Positions 17,813-28,227 of a stretch of 64,000 nucleotides of DNA are shown here, piece by piece. A program made the translations under genes and the position numbers. The stretch is taken from the NCBI RefSeq assembly GCF_902170305.1, contig NZ_CABHWW010000034.1, forward strand, positions 21,076 through 85,075. Reading direction: 5' to 3'. Numbering within the stretch: position 1 is the first letter of the stretch; each line of letters starts with the position of its first letter. The notes beneath the pieces are model-generated. The model saw nothing but the letters and a program-made list of their open reading frames with translations. It searched no databases and was not told where the DNA came from. The DNA comes from Yersinia alsatica. GTDB lineage: Bacteria > Pseudomonadota > Gammaproteobacteria > Enterobacterales > Enterobacteriaceae.

Positions 17813-19069
17813 ATGGCGCTCACTGACGCTAAAATCCGTGCAGCTAAACCGGATGAAAAACCTTATAAACTTGCCGACAGCGGCAACATGTTTTTGCTCG
17901 TTCACCCTAACGGCTCGCGCTACTGGCGGCTCCGCTACCGGTTTCTGGGCAAAGAGAAAACGCTCGCTATGGGTGTATATCCTGAAGTTTCGTTATCAGA
18001 AGCAAGGGAAAAGCGCGATGCTGCGAGGAAGCAGATAACCGAGGGAATTGACCCCTGCGAACAGAAAAGGATCAAAAAATCAGTCCCCGAAACAGCTCTG
18101 ACATTTGAAGGCATCGCAAGACAGTGGCATAAGAGCAATAAAAAATGGTCCGAAGCTCACAGCGAGAAGATACTGAAAAGTCTCGAGACGCATGTTTTCC
18201 CCTTCATCGGCTCACGTGATATTACCACCCTCAGGACTCCCGATTTACTTGTCCCCGTTAAAGCTGCCGAAGCAAAAGAGATTTATGAGATTGCCGCCCG
18301 CCTTCAGCAACGTATCACTGCAATCATGCGCTATGCCGCCCAGTCAGGCATTATCAGCTATAACCCTGCAGTAGATATGGCTGGCGCTTTAACGACGGTG
18401 AAACGCCAGCATCGCCCTGCCCTCGCCTTAAATCGCATTTCAGACCTCCTTGAACGACTGGATGCCTACAGAGGACAACCTCTTACCCGACTGGCAACTA
18501 AACTTACCCTGCTTATCTTCATCCGTTCCAGTGAACTTCGCTTTGCCAGGTGGTCTGAGACCGACTTTAAGAAAGCCATGTGGACCATTCCTCCAGAACG
18601 GAAACCTATTGAAGGGGTTAAGTACTCACATCGTGGATCCAAGATGCGTACAGAGCATCTGGTGCCACTCTCCACTCAGGCGCTGAATATACTGCAGCAG
18701 ATCCACACGATCAGCGGAGAACATGAACTGATTTTCACCGGCGATCACAATCCATGGAAACCCATGAGTGAAAATACCGTGAATAACGCACTGCGACTGA
18801 TGGGCTACGATACAAAGGTCGATGTCTGTGGTCATGGATTCCGGGCAATGGCCTGCAGTTCGTTGATTGAGTCAGGATTGTGGTCCAGGGACGCAGTTGA
18901 ACGCCAGATGAGCCATCAGGAGCGAAATGGCGTACGTGCGGCTTATATTCATAAAGCGGAGTTTCTGGATGAGCGCAGGTTGATGCTGCAATGGTGGGCT
19001 GATTTTTTAGATGCAAATGCTGAGAAATCAGTAAGCCCCTTTGATTTTGCAAAACTCCAGTTCAGATAG
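17813..19069 (+). CDS. int: P4-type tyrosine site-specific integrase
   Basis: Integrase that recombines the island into and out of the tRNA-Phe gene. The 418 residues begin with the DUF4102 arm-binding domain (ALTDAKIRAAKPDEKPYKLADSGNMFLLV, about residues 1-90), followed by a core-binding domain and the catalytic domain from about residue 205. The catalytic set is visible: Arg in FIRSSELRFARW, His and Arg in CGHGFRAMA, His in MSHQERNGV, and the nucleophile Tyr in AAYIHKAEF. CAGGAG precedes the ATG. It lies about 200 bases from the tRNA, reading inward, as in CP4-57 and many pathogenicity islands. It looks intact. Confidence 0.95.
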   Translation: MALTDAKIRAAKPDEKPYKLADSGNMFLLVHPNGSRYWRLRYRFLGKEKTLAMGVYPEVSLSEAREKRDAARKQITEGIDPCEQKRIKKSVPETALTFEGIARQWHKSNKKWSEAHSEKILKSLETHVFPFIGSRDITTLRTPDLLVPVKAAEAKEIYEIAARLQQRITAIMRYAAQSGIISYNPAVDMAGALTTVKRQHRPALALNRISDLLERLDAYRGQPLTRLATKLTLLIFIRSSELRFARWSETDFKKAMWTIPPERKPIEGVKYSHRGSKMRTEHLVPLSTQALNILQQIHTISGEHELIFTGDHNPWKPMSENTVNNALRLMGYDTKVDVCGHGFRAMACSSLIESGLWSRDAVERQMSHQERNGVRAAYIHKAEFLDERRLMLQWWADFLDANAEKSVSPFDFAKLQFR

Positions 19070-19099
19070 CTGCCCCCAAAACCTGTCAGAATAGTTCAC

Positions 19100-19153
19100 G
19101 TTAAGCACCTCCATTTCGGGGGTGCTTAACAGAGGTAGTTTTTATTTTTTGAA
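19100..19153 (+). terminator. Hairpin after the integrase gene
   Basis: A 10-bp stem (GTTAAGCACC/GGTGCTTAAC), extendable by three pairs around a short loop, lies 30 bases after the integrase stop. AGTTTTTATTTTTTG follows after 8 bases. Probably a terminator, possibly an imperfect one. Confidence 0.65.
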
Positions 19154-19696
19154 CAAAGATTGCATTCATGATTTTTCATACATGTAACCTCTTCTACAGC
19201 CGGTTATAAAGCTCAGCTTAGTGCCAGAAGTCAGCCTCAATCTAAGCTTTACTATCGGCCAAAAGTGAATGCTCAAAGCAAGCAGCCATCGGGCGAGCAT
19301 GTTAACGGCTTTAGCAAAATGCAGCTTGCTAGTTCCCCAAAATGTGGCCAAAAGAAGAGCAAGGTATAAATGAAATGCCCATTATTGAAGCAACCCGAGG
19401 ACGAAGATATGCTGGAACAAGTACCCCATCCGCAAGAGACACCTTGTGCATCTGCTTGTTTTAGTTAACGATGAATTATCATAGGACGGGAAGGGTATTA
19501 GTGCTAAAATTACTGGTTTTGTAATAACTCATATTCGGTGTCCTTAGGGAATTCGTTTTGAAGGGGTTAGGTAGGTGCACTTTAGTACGTTCCATTAAAA
19601 AGTACCGATGAGCGGCATTTGAAGGTGAGTTTGATGCCTGAATGAGCTAAGGTGTAAAGAGGTTTTCATGCGAAATTTATTTTTTTGTAGGTTAAA
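19154..19696. other. Gap between integrase and restriction genes
   Basis: About 540 bases without a convincing gene. A 61-codon minus-strand frame (19166-19351) and a matching plus-strand open stretch ending near 19369 have no good ribosome site and could be decayed sequence. The promoter of the restriction operon should be near 19600-19690, but none stands out. Confidence 0.5.
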
Positions 19697-21595
19697 ATGA
19701 ACGAAAGAATTACAGAAAACATCGTTAGGGATACCCTGAGGAATTTAGGTTATTTTGATCATGAAGATATAATAATTGAAGAGCAGAAAAGTCAAAATAC
19801 GAAAATACAAAATCTGCTGAGAAGTGCGAGTAAGACTGGAAGAGGGGGTGTGGGCGCCCCAGAATTCATAATAAAATCAAAAAAAGTTCAGGACTTTGTG
19901 ATTGTTTTTGAATGCAAGGCAGATAACAAAAAACACGCTAGTGAGCTGTTGGATTGTCCTAAAGACTTTGCTGTTGATGGTGCTATTCATTACGCACGTT
20001 ATTTAGCAAAAGAGTTTAATGTCATTGCTATAGGTTGTAGCGGTCAGACGCGATCTAATTTGCGTATTTCAACATATCTACAGCCAAGAAGTGTTGCAGG
20101 TTTTATTCCCGAATGTAAGCCATTGAATAACAAAAGTGGCACCCAAATTGATAAAATAATAAGTTTTGACAATCTCATTGAACATGCAACATACGATCCA
20201 GAAGTTGAAAAAGGTCGCCTTTCGGATTTAATGTCATTTTCGAAAGAACTTCACAATTACATGCGTGATTATGCAAAGCTCAGCGAAAGTGAAAAGCCAC
20301 TTCTAGTAAGCGGAGTCCTGATTGCTTTGAGTAATATCGCGTTCTCAAAAGTATTTCCTATTTACACACCTGACGAGCTGCCAGAGAAACTCTGTGATGC
20401 AATTGAGGAGGAAATCAAAAAGTCTGACATCCCTCATGCAAAAAAACAAAATATGATTCAGCCGTACTCATTTTTACGTGTTCATCCAGAATTGAGTCGA
20501 GCGGATAAACTTACAGGTGAGAGTCCGCTCTATAACTTGATTGACAAAATCAACACTCATGCATGGCCATTCATAAGCGTATATCATGATTATGATATCA
20601 TAGGGCAGTTTTATGGCGAGTTTTTGAGATACACAGGTGGGGATAAAAAGGCTCTTGGCATTGTTCTGACCCCTCGTCATATAACAGATCTTTTTTCGCG
20701 TATTGCAAATGTGCAGAAAGATAGTACGGTTTTTGACCCCTGCTGTGGTACTGGTGGCTTTCTCGTTTCCGCAATGCATCAGATGTTTAAAAAATGCATA
20801 ACTGAGGATGAAAAAGCAAGGGTGAAACAATATGGATTAATAGGTGTAGAGCAGCAACCAAATATGTATGCGCTCGCGGCTAGCAATATGATTCTTCGCG
20901 GTGATGGAAAAGCTAATCTACACCAAGGCAGCTGTTTTGATGACGCGATTACTAAAGAAATTATTTCTCGCCAGCCCGATATAGGAATGATTAACCCCCC
21001 CTATGCTCAGAAAGGAAAAGGCCTTCACGAATTAGCGTTTGTTGAGCACATGCTTGATTGTTTGAGAGTCGGAGGGGTTGGAGTCGCTATAGTTCCGATG
21101 TCTTGCGTAATCACTCCACATGAAACAAAGCATACTTTATTATCTAAGCACTGTCTTGAAGCTGTTATGTCCATGCCTGACGAGCTTTTTACTCCTGTGG
21201 GAACAATCACATGCATTATGGTTTTCACTGCCCACAAACCTCATGAAGCTGAGGGTAAAAAAACTTGGTTTGGATACTGGAAAGATGATGGGTTTGAGAA
21301 AACTAAACAGCAAGGTCGGACAGATATATCAGGCCGCTGGGAAAACATCAGAGATAGATGGCTTCACTCATATAAGAATAGAGAAGACATCCCAGGCTTG
21401 TGCGTGAAGAAACAGGTCACGGCTGACGATGAGTGGTGTGCAGAGGCTTACATGGAGACAGATTATTCCAGCGTGCTTAAGGCTGACTTTGAAGCGGCTG
21501 TGAAGAAATTCTTAGTGTTCAATATATTGAGGGATGAAGAAACTCCTGAAGTCGATGATTTAGGAGTTGAGGATGATTTGGAGGCATCGGAGTGA
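19697..21595 (+). CDS. BcgI-like fused restriction-methylase subunit
   Basis: Probable bifunctional A subunit of a BcgI-type (type IIB/IIG) restriction-modification enzyme, 632 residues, close to the length of BcgA. The N-terminal 150 residues look like a PD-(D/E)xK nuclease: PE at 55-56 and ECK at 72-74 in a strand context. The remainder is an N6-adenine methyltransferase with the SAM motif FDPCCGTGGFLV near residue 343 and catalytic INPPYAQK near residue 430. It overlaps the next gene, a two-domain specificity subunit, by GTGA. The alternative is a type I HsdM, but the nuclease domain and the lack of any HsdR favour a self-contained BcgI-like enzyme. Lower GC than the core suggests transfer. 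Confidence 0.82.
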   Translation: MNERITENIVRDTLRNLGYFDHEDIIIEEQKSQNTKIQNLLRSASKTGRGGVGAPEFIIKSKKVQDFVIVFECKADNKKHASELLDCPKDFAVDGAIHYARYLAKEFNVIAIGCSGQTRSNLRISTYLQPRSVAGFIPECKPLNNKSGTQIDKIISFDNLIEHATYDPEVEKGRLSDLMSFSKELHNYMRDYAKLSESEKPLLVSGVLIALSNIAFSKVFPIYTPDELPEKLCDAIEEEIKKSDIPHAKKQNMIQPYSFLRVHPELSRADKLTGESPLYNLIDKINTHAWPFISVYHDYDIIGQFYGEFLRYTGGDKKALGIVLTPRHITDLFSRIANVQKDSTVFDPCCGTGGFLVSAMHQMFKKCITEDEKARVKQYGLIGVEQQPNMYALAASNMILRGDGKANLHQGSCFDDAITKEIISRQPDIGMINPPYAQKGKGLHELAFVEHMLDCLRVGGVGVAIVPMSCVITPHETKHTLLSKHCLEAVMSMPDELFTPVGTITCIMVFTAHKPHEAEGKKTWFGYWKDDGFEKTKQQGRTDISGRWENIRDRWLHSYKNREDIPGLCVKKQVTADDEWCAEAYMETDYSSVLKADFEAAVKKFLVFNILRDEETPEVDDLGVEDDLEASE

Positions 21596-22542
21596 AACTT
21601 GTAAGTGTCTCAGACTTGTTTGAAGTTAAATATGGTTCAAACCTAGAGTTAAATAAACAAACTATTGATCCCGAAGGTGTATCGTTTGTATCCAGAACAG
21701 CAAAAAACAATGGTGTTTCTGCAAGAGTATGTCTAGTTGAAGGTGTCCCCCCCCTTCCTGCTGGCTCTATTACAGTCGCGTGCGGAGGTTCTGTCATGGA
21801 GTCTTTCCTGCAGTCTGAGCCCTTTTATAGTGGCAGAGATATATATTATTTAACTGCAAGATTGGATATGTCTAGCCAAGAAAAAATATTTTATTGCGCC
21901 TGCTTACGCGCCAACAAATATAGATTTAATTATGGACGACAAGCAAATAGAACTCTTGCAGAGATAAAAATCCCATCGTTAGAATCGGTACCTGAATGGG
22001 TACAGCACGCCAATATTTCTGCTGCCGATAACATTTCAAAATGTTTGCTCGATGAAATTATTGAGCTTGATGTTAGCTCATTTAAACCCTTCAGGTACGA
22101 TGATATATTTGAGATTGACAGAGGGCGTGGGCCTAGGAAAAAAGAGCTAAATGGAAGAGGTAAACATCCTTTTGTTAGCGCCTCAGAGTTTAATAACGGT
22201 GTGACAAGCAAAACTGATCACGTTCCAATGCATCAAGCAGGAGTTATTTCTGTCGTTCGTAACGGAAATAGCGTGGCAAACGCATTTTATCAAGACAAGC
22301 CTTTTTGCTCAACTGAAGATGTGCACATATTTACGCCTAAATTTAACATGAACAAATACGTTGCCTTGTTTTTATGTGCCCTCATTAAGAAGGAGAGATA
22401 TCGTTATAGTTACGGCAGGAAGTGGGGGATAGCCAGGATGAAAGAATCCTTAATATTCTTGCCAGTCGATGATACTGGTGAGCCAGATTGGTTACTAATG
22501 GAACGATATATTAAGACATTACCATTCAGCGCTGCCATCTAA
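21592..22542 (+). CDS. BcgI-like specificity (S) subunit
   Basis: DNA-recognition subunit for the upstream methylase-nuclease, 316 residues with a GTG start that overlaps the preceding stop by four bases. It contains two tandem target-recognition units of similar plan: VSDLFEVKYGSNLELNK (residues 5-21) and YDDIFEIDRGRGPRKKE (near residue 170). Each half ends in a RYxxxYGR-type segment (RFNYGRQANR; RYRYSYGRKWG) and a short IxxPS/IFLPV strand. The doubled layout suggests a split, two-part recognition sequence. Its size is close to that of BcgB. Specificity cannot be read from the sequence. Confidence 0.8.
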   Translation: MKLVSVSDLFEVKYGSNLELNKQTIDPEGVSFVSRTAKNNGVSARVCLVEGVPPLPAGSITVACGGSVMESFLQSEPFYSGRDIYYLTARLDMSSQEKIFYCACLRANKYRFNYGRQANRTLAEIKIPSLESVPEWVQHANISAADNISKCLLDEIIELDVSSFKPFRYDDIFEIDRGRGPRKKELNGRGKHPFVSASEFNNGVTSKTDHVPMHQAGVISVVRNGNSVANAFYQDKPFCSTEDVHIFTPKFNMNKYVALFLCALIKKERYRYSYGRKWGIARMKESLIFLPVDDTGEPDWLLMERYIKTLPFSAAI

Positions 22543-22659
22543 AGATGATAAAATGGATTGATATTCCCCCCGTAGACAAATTCTTTACTCACCACGAGGC
22601 CTGTCGGAAGGCCTCTGTAGTGGTGCCACCCAGCTCTACCAGGCGGCCATAGATAGCTT

Positions 22660-24185
22660 TTACGAAGCTTCTTTCGCCAAGAGCTGCATGTTGAGTGAGC
22701 TTGTTGTCAAACCCGCTCTGTCGAACCGGTAGCGCATATAAGCCGAGATATCGTCCTCATGGGAGGAGACAACTAATTGGCAATGCTTGAGCTCACAACG
22801 GAGTAGATCGGTCAGGGATGCAACGTTGACTTCATCCAGTGATTGCGACGGGTCATCAATCAGGATTAGAGGCACCTGCGAATAGACTTTGTTGAGCGAG
22901 AGGAAGAAGGCAAGGCTAAGGGCGGACACTTGGCCAGAGCTCATGGACATAACTGCGTCGTGTTCAGACTTCTCCGCAGTCAGGAATCTCAATTGCGTAC
23001 CTTCTCGGCTCTCGATAAACAGGCCCAGGCCACGCTGGTAGTTTTGGATCAGACGGCCACTGTAGATGTGGAATATGAACTCAATAGCCGAAATTGTCTG
23101 GTCGGTATAACTTTGCTCTGTCTTCTTCAGTGTGCTGCGGAGCTTTTCGACTTTATCTTGTGCTTTTTGGGCTGCCTTAGTTTCTTTTTCGATAACTTTA
23201 AGATCGGTAATACAGGTTTGGAGCCTGGAATGTTGAGCCTCATTAGCTTTAATCGATATGTACTTCTCTTTGTCCTTCAGGTCTTCAGCCGTGACTATAT
23301 AGAAGTCCTGTAGGTCTTTGAAAGCGCGGTTTGTGGTTTCTCGCCAGTCCTCCGGCAGCGCTAAGGCATCAGCTTCAACCTGTTTTTTATTTCTTAGAAT
23401 CTCCTTAAGCTTTTCAAATCGCTCATCTACTACGTCATCAATTTCCGTGAATGCGTAAGTAAATTGAATATGTTCACTTTGCAGCTTCTCCAGTAGCTGG
23501 ATAATTGCCGGGAGCCGAAGCTTAATTCTGCTCAGCGCTACATGAAGATTTGGTTCAAAGGTAGGCGTAAGAAGTTTCAGGCGGTCTTGTATGTGGGTGT
23601 TGATGAGTTTCAGCTCAGCGTCCATAGCAGCGATAAGGATAACTAAGCCTTTACCGTCCTGCCCTAGCGAATCAGAGATCTGCTTATTTTTTGCTTCAAT
23701 GGCATCTACCATTGATTTGTGATCTTCCCAGTCAGCGCCACAGAGGGGGCACATCTTATCGTCGGGATAGGACTTTTTATGTTCCTCAAGCAGTTGCTTT
23801 TTCAGATGTTCCAATTCGGCTACGACGTTCGCATTGGTGCTGCTTTTTTCTACTAGTCTGTTTCGAGATTGAATTTGTGACTCAAACCACTCAAGGCGCC
23901 CATCTTCCCAGTTTGGTAGTGATCGGGCTTCTTCGACCTTGATGACCTTAGCACCGCGTTTGATGATGTTTGCTGAGCGCTCTAATTCATCAATCTCCTG
24001 CTTGATAGCTTCAAGCCCATCAAGCTTACCAAGGTCTTTACCGAACCGAGCCAGGCTTCTCAGTGATTCCTCGTTACGCTCGATGGCAGCATCGATTGTC
24101 TCGTTGTGAACCCTGGTTTTTATCGTGGCTTTGAGTGGCAGAAGGGCAATAATCTTACGAACTGATTCCTGGTAGGCTGCATGGT
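22660..24185 (-). pseudogene. ABC/SMC-like ATPase gene, 3' part (IS-interrupted)
   Basis: C-terminal two-thirds of a RecF/SMC-like ATPase whose 5' part is at 25442-26252. This part has long coiled-coil stretches with a zinc-hook-like CPLCGADW, the ABC signature MSSGQVSALSLAFFLS, and Walker B LILIDDPSQSLDE with a downstream SSHEDD switch. An IS3-family element separates the halves. Removing the element and one GGT duplication rejoins the frame as ...SAVD-HAAYQES..., a 777-residue protein with no other lesion. The open frame runs into the element to 24249 but those codons are not native. It would be the ATPase of the three-gene system 22660-28105. Confidence 0.88.
24183..24185. repeat. Target duplication of the IS3-family element, left
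   Basis: GGT directly flanks the left end and is repeated at 25442-25444, a 3-bp duplication as expected for IS3-family insertion. Confidence 0.85.
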
Positions 24186-24193
24186 TGTAGCGG

Positions 24194-25368
<1,175 letters not shown>

Positions 25369-25441
25369 AATGTCACCTGTTTTGACTATGAGGTGATGAT
25401 ATCACCTCTATTCAGGTGGCCAAATTCACTATGCCACTACA

Positions 25442-26252
25442 GGTCTACCGCAGAATACGATGAGAACAGTATCTCCTTGTCCCATCCAGGTTGAACATCA
25501 GTCGTCGAGAGCTTTTTGTACTCAATGATCCCAGCCTCTGCCTGCAAAGAGTCTCTTAGGGTGGCTATCTCTTCTTTAAGTGATACAGCTTTTGCCGTGC
25601 GTTCCGGATTGTTGATGTACCTTGTAAGTTTAGTGTATATAGTGTTGCAGTTTTCGATCTCAGCTTCAACATCGCTGATGTTAAAGAGGTTTCCAAGTTT
25701 CTCCTTACGTTCGTCTACCCGAGTGTGTAACAGCCGGTTTTGTCCTTGCTCGAGATAGTTAAGGAAAGAGAAGTTTTCCCTGAAATTTTTTCCGAAAATT
25801 TCGTCCAGGAAGTTGTTGTCGCGCAGATTGTTCTTGGTGAAATCAGATGATTCAAATTCTGGTAGCTCATAAAGCCTGAAGTTCCCATATTTGTCTGCAC
25901 GATTGTTTGCTGGTTTTTTGAATATCGCCGCAGGGCAATGTCTGGCTAAAACAAGTTTGCGACCATCATTAATGAATTCAATCTTGATGCAGAGATCGTT
26001 ATCGCCAGAGCGACTGTTCCAGAAGAGATTGTCTGCATAGTCTCTCTTGTTCCTGGTTAATAATGTATTGAATAGATTTTGTATTCGATTGATCTGGCCG
26101 GTAAGCAGCAGTTCGATTGCGTCGAAAATGCTTGTTTTGCCATAACCGTTTGGGCCGTCAAGAGTTAGCAAGGACGCCCCGCCAAGGTCCAATAAAATAT
26201 TCTTGAATGCTTTGAAACTAGAGACTTCAATCCTGGATATTTGCCATTTCAT
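25442..26252 (-). pseudogene. ABC/SMC-like ATPase gene, 5' part (IS-interrupted)
   Basis: N-terminal third of the ATPase described at 22660-24185. It starts MKWQISRIEVSSFKAFKN, a RecF/SMC-like first strand, and has Walker A GPNGYGKTS at residues 33-41 and a Q-loop-like FLNYLEQGQ near residue 168. Native coding ends at the IS boundary; a stop codon lies a few bases inside the element at 25437. As the element stands only a 271-residue N-terminal piece can be made, so the ATPase is probably dead. Its start overlaps the upstream middle gene by 26 bases, typical of a tight operon. Confidence 0.88.
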
Positions 26253-26892
26253 TACGAATCATTTCCTTGATAAAGTCGTCAGCGTTTTTGTCTGTGACTT
26301 GCTGGATAGTCGAATATATATCGTTCAGGTCGGTTTCAGCTACAGCTTCAGCAGCTTGCAACCTCAAGGACACAAGGTTCCCTTGATGACTAGGTAGTTC
26401 TAAGAATGGAAGCTTGATAAAGGTCTTCGCAGCGAAACTGTATTGTGTGGCGACAAGAGGGTTTTCTTTATATTCAAGAAATTCCTTTTGGTCAGCAATC
26501 ACCGTTAACAGTTTGTCATAGGTAAAATTAGCGAGCACGCTTTCTTCCGCAACACTGTAATAGAGGACATATTTTTTATAAAAGTGCGGATCTTCCTCAA
26601 TTGCGAAGATTTCTTCTTCGTGATCCTTAAACCTGGCCAGAACATCAAGGCGATGAATACAAATCAAGTCGCAGTTTTTCTTAAAGCTTGGGTTTCTGAG
26701 AAATTCGTCAGGAGCAAGTTGATTGATTCTGTTATTTAGTTCGGCCGGATCCAGGAGATCGTCAAGATTATGTAGGACTGCGAACCTGATAGCAGATCCA
26801 GACTCGCGAATATAAAAGCTTGTGTTGTCCATGTCGAGTTTACTGACAAAGTCATGGGCCAGAAGTGCTTCATTAATGAGTTGTTTTATCAT
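26227..26892 (-). CDS. ABC-3C-like system middle component
   Basis: A 221-residue protein without recognisable catalytic motifs, predicted mixed alpha/beta. It sits between an N-terminal-nuclease-like effector gene (20-base overlap) and the ATPase (26-base overlap). In ABC three-component conflict systems, a small 'middle component' occupies exactly this place and is thought to bridge ATPase and effector. Assignment rests on gene order, size and overlaps; no motif was recognised. It is intact, but its partner ATPase is interrupted. Confidence 0.6.
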   Translation of the reverse strand: MIKQLINEALLAHDFVSKLDMDNTSFYIRESGSAIRFAVLHNLDDLLDPAELNNRINQLAPDEFLRNPSFKKNCDLICIHRLDVLARFKDHEEEIFAIEEDPHFYKKYVLYYSVAEESVLANFTYDKLLTVIADQKEFLEYKENPLVATQYSFAAKTFIKLPFLELPSHQGNLVSLRLQAAEAVAETDLNDIYSTIQQVTDKNADDFIKEMIRNEMANIQD

Positions 26893-28105
26893 TCAGTCGT
26901 TCCTCCGCGTCGTCTTTTGTTATGACACTAATGCATAGCGACTTGGTGATGTTGCTCTCAAACTTTTCAGTGGTTTGCTTGTTGTCAAAGTCATCCGAGC
27001 TCGTGAATTTTGTATTAAAAGTGAATGAGGTTTCCGCTTTACTGGCGATTAAATGGTTGTACTCAAAAAGCAGTCTCAGCAGGTCTCCGTTGTTTTTCAT
27101 TTCACGGATCATGTCAAACTCACACTCTTCGCTTTCATCCACGTCAAGAGCGGTAGGTACGTAGAACCGATTTACGTTGTCAAGATAGTGTGGAAGATGG
27201 TTGAATATAGGTTCCATCGAAATAGCCTGTATCAGCTTGGTGTATCGCCGGATGTCGTTCTTCTGAACGTCTTGAAACCGCTCGGATGGTTTCATCATCT
27301 GGCAAAGGGTTTTTAATTCGTTGATGTGCGTTTTGCGAATATGCTCACTCAGAAGTCTGGCTCTCTCATAAGTGGCATCACTCATTGTTGGTAGCATCTG
27401 ATCCAATCTTTCTTCTAAATGGGTTTGGAGCCTGGCCTTTAATTCAACTGCATAGTAATCCCTATTCTGGTAGGGGTTTTCGGTCAGCAGTTCCGTTAAA
27501 ATACTCCTGGCCTTGATACGACCCTCGTATGCGGCTTTGTCTTCTGAGATCCCGTCAACTTGATTCAATTTATGGTTATGTATTGCCTTGGTGCTAATTT
27601 TTTCAGACAGTAAGCAGTAGTTAAAATTTATAAGGTTATCGCTGACAATGATTGACTGTTTTTCACATAATTTTTTTATGAGTTCTTTGGTCAGTCCTTC
27701 AATCTCATCCAAACCACAATGATAGTTGTCTCCATAGCGATAGAATTTTACTGTTTCTCCGCTAGTGCCTCTGTGATCGCCTGTCTCATCTAGCGGGACA
27801 GATACATGGAAGTAACGCGTTGTCCCCTTGATTTTATCGTGTTCGATTAAAGTTGACTGTTCCAGCGCCTTGATATAACCACTTCGATATTTACTTATCT
27901 TAGCTTTGACTTGATGGGCGGTGTGTAGTTTTCCGTTTTTATAAATAGCGAAGTCGTCACTGCTGTCTAGCTGCAGCTCGAAGTCCAGATCGTTATCGTG
28001 AATCAGTTTAAGAGAGTGATATAACGCAATTTTCCCTTGATAAACGAAGCCGCTCCACGAGGATACGGCGCTAGCTGGATACTTCTCATCATCTTCTTGG
28101 CTCAC
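26873..28105 (-). CDS. ABC-3C-like effector with DUF4297-like nuclease domain
   Basis: First gene of the three-gene operon, 410 residues from a GTG at 28105 that is preceded by AAAGGAGGT at 5 bases; an upstream ATG at 28144 is less well placed. The N-terminus (SGFVYQGKIALYHSLKLI, then FELQLDSSDDFAIYKNG...AHQVKAK) has the D-x(n)-QxK pattern of DUF4297/Cap4-type nucleases. The C-terminal half (about 220-410) is helical with 'ARLLSEHIRKTHINELKTLC' and may be the ABC-3C C-terminal domain that contacts the middle component. Such proteins are proposed to cut nucleic acid when the ATPase senses infection. Function here is inferred. Confidence 0.62.
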   Translation of the reverse strand: MSQEDDEKYPASAVSSWSGFVYQGKIALYHSLKLIHDNDLDFELQLDSSDDFAIYKNGKLHTAHQVKAKISKYRSGYIKALEQSTLIEHDKIKGTTRYFHVSVPLDETGDHRGTSGETVKFYRYGDNYHCGLDEIEGLTKELIKKLCEKQSIIVSDNLINFNYCLLSEKISTKAIHNHKLNQVDGISEDKAAYEGRIKARSILTELLTENPYQNRDYYAVELKARLQTHLEERLDQMLPTMSDATYERARLLSEHIRKTHINELKTLCQMMKPSERFQDVQKNDIRRYTKLIQAISMEPIFNHLPHYLDNVNRFYVPTALDVDESEECEFDMIREMKNNGDLLRLLFEYNHLIASKAETSFTFNTKFTSSDDFDNKQTTEKFESNITKSLCISVITKDDAEERLNDKTTH

Positions 28106-28227
28106 ATAACCTCCTTTTATCATTAGCAAGTCGTCAGTTATCATCGGCGTTGTTCTGCTGCCGCCGGTGGCCGTATCGCAAACCTCAGATACAAGTTAAA
28201 AAAAGTCCTCATCGAGTCCTTTATGAA

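Noticed and set aside
19166..19351. 61-codon minus-strand frame after the integrase
   Set aside because: No ribosome site or family; the opposite strand also shows an open stretch, so it is more likely decayed sequence than a gene.
19697..22542. Standard type I restriction system (HsdM/HsdS)
   Set aside because: There is no HsdR gene, and the methylase carries its own N-terminal nuclease-like domain; size and layout fit BcgI better.
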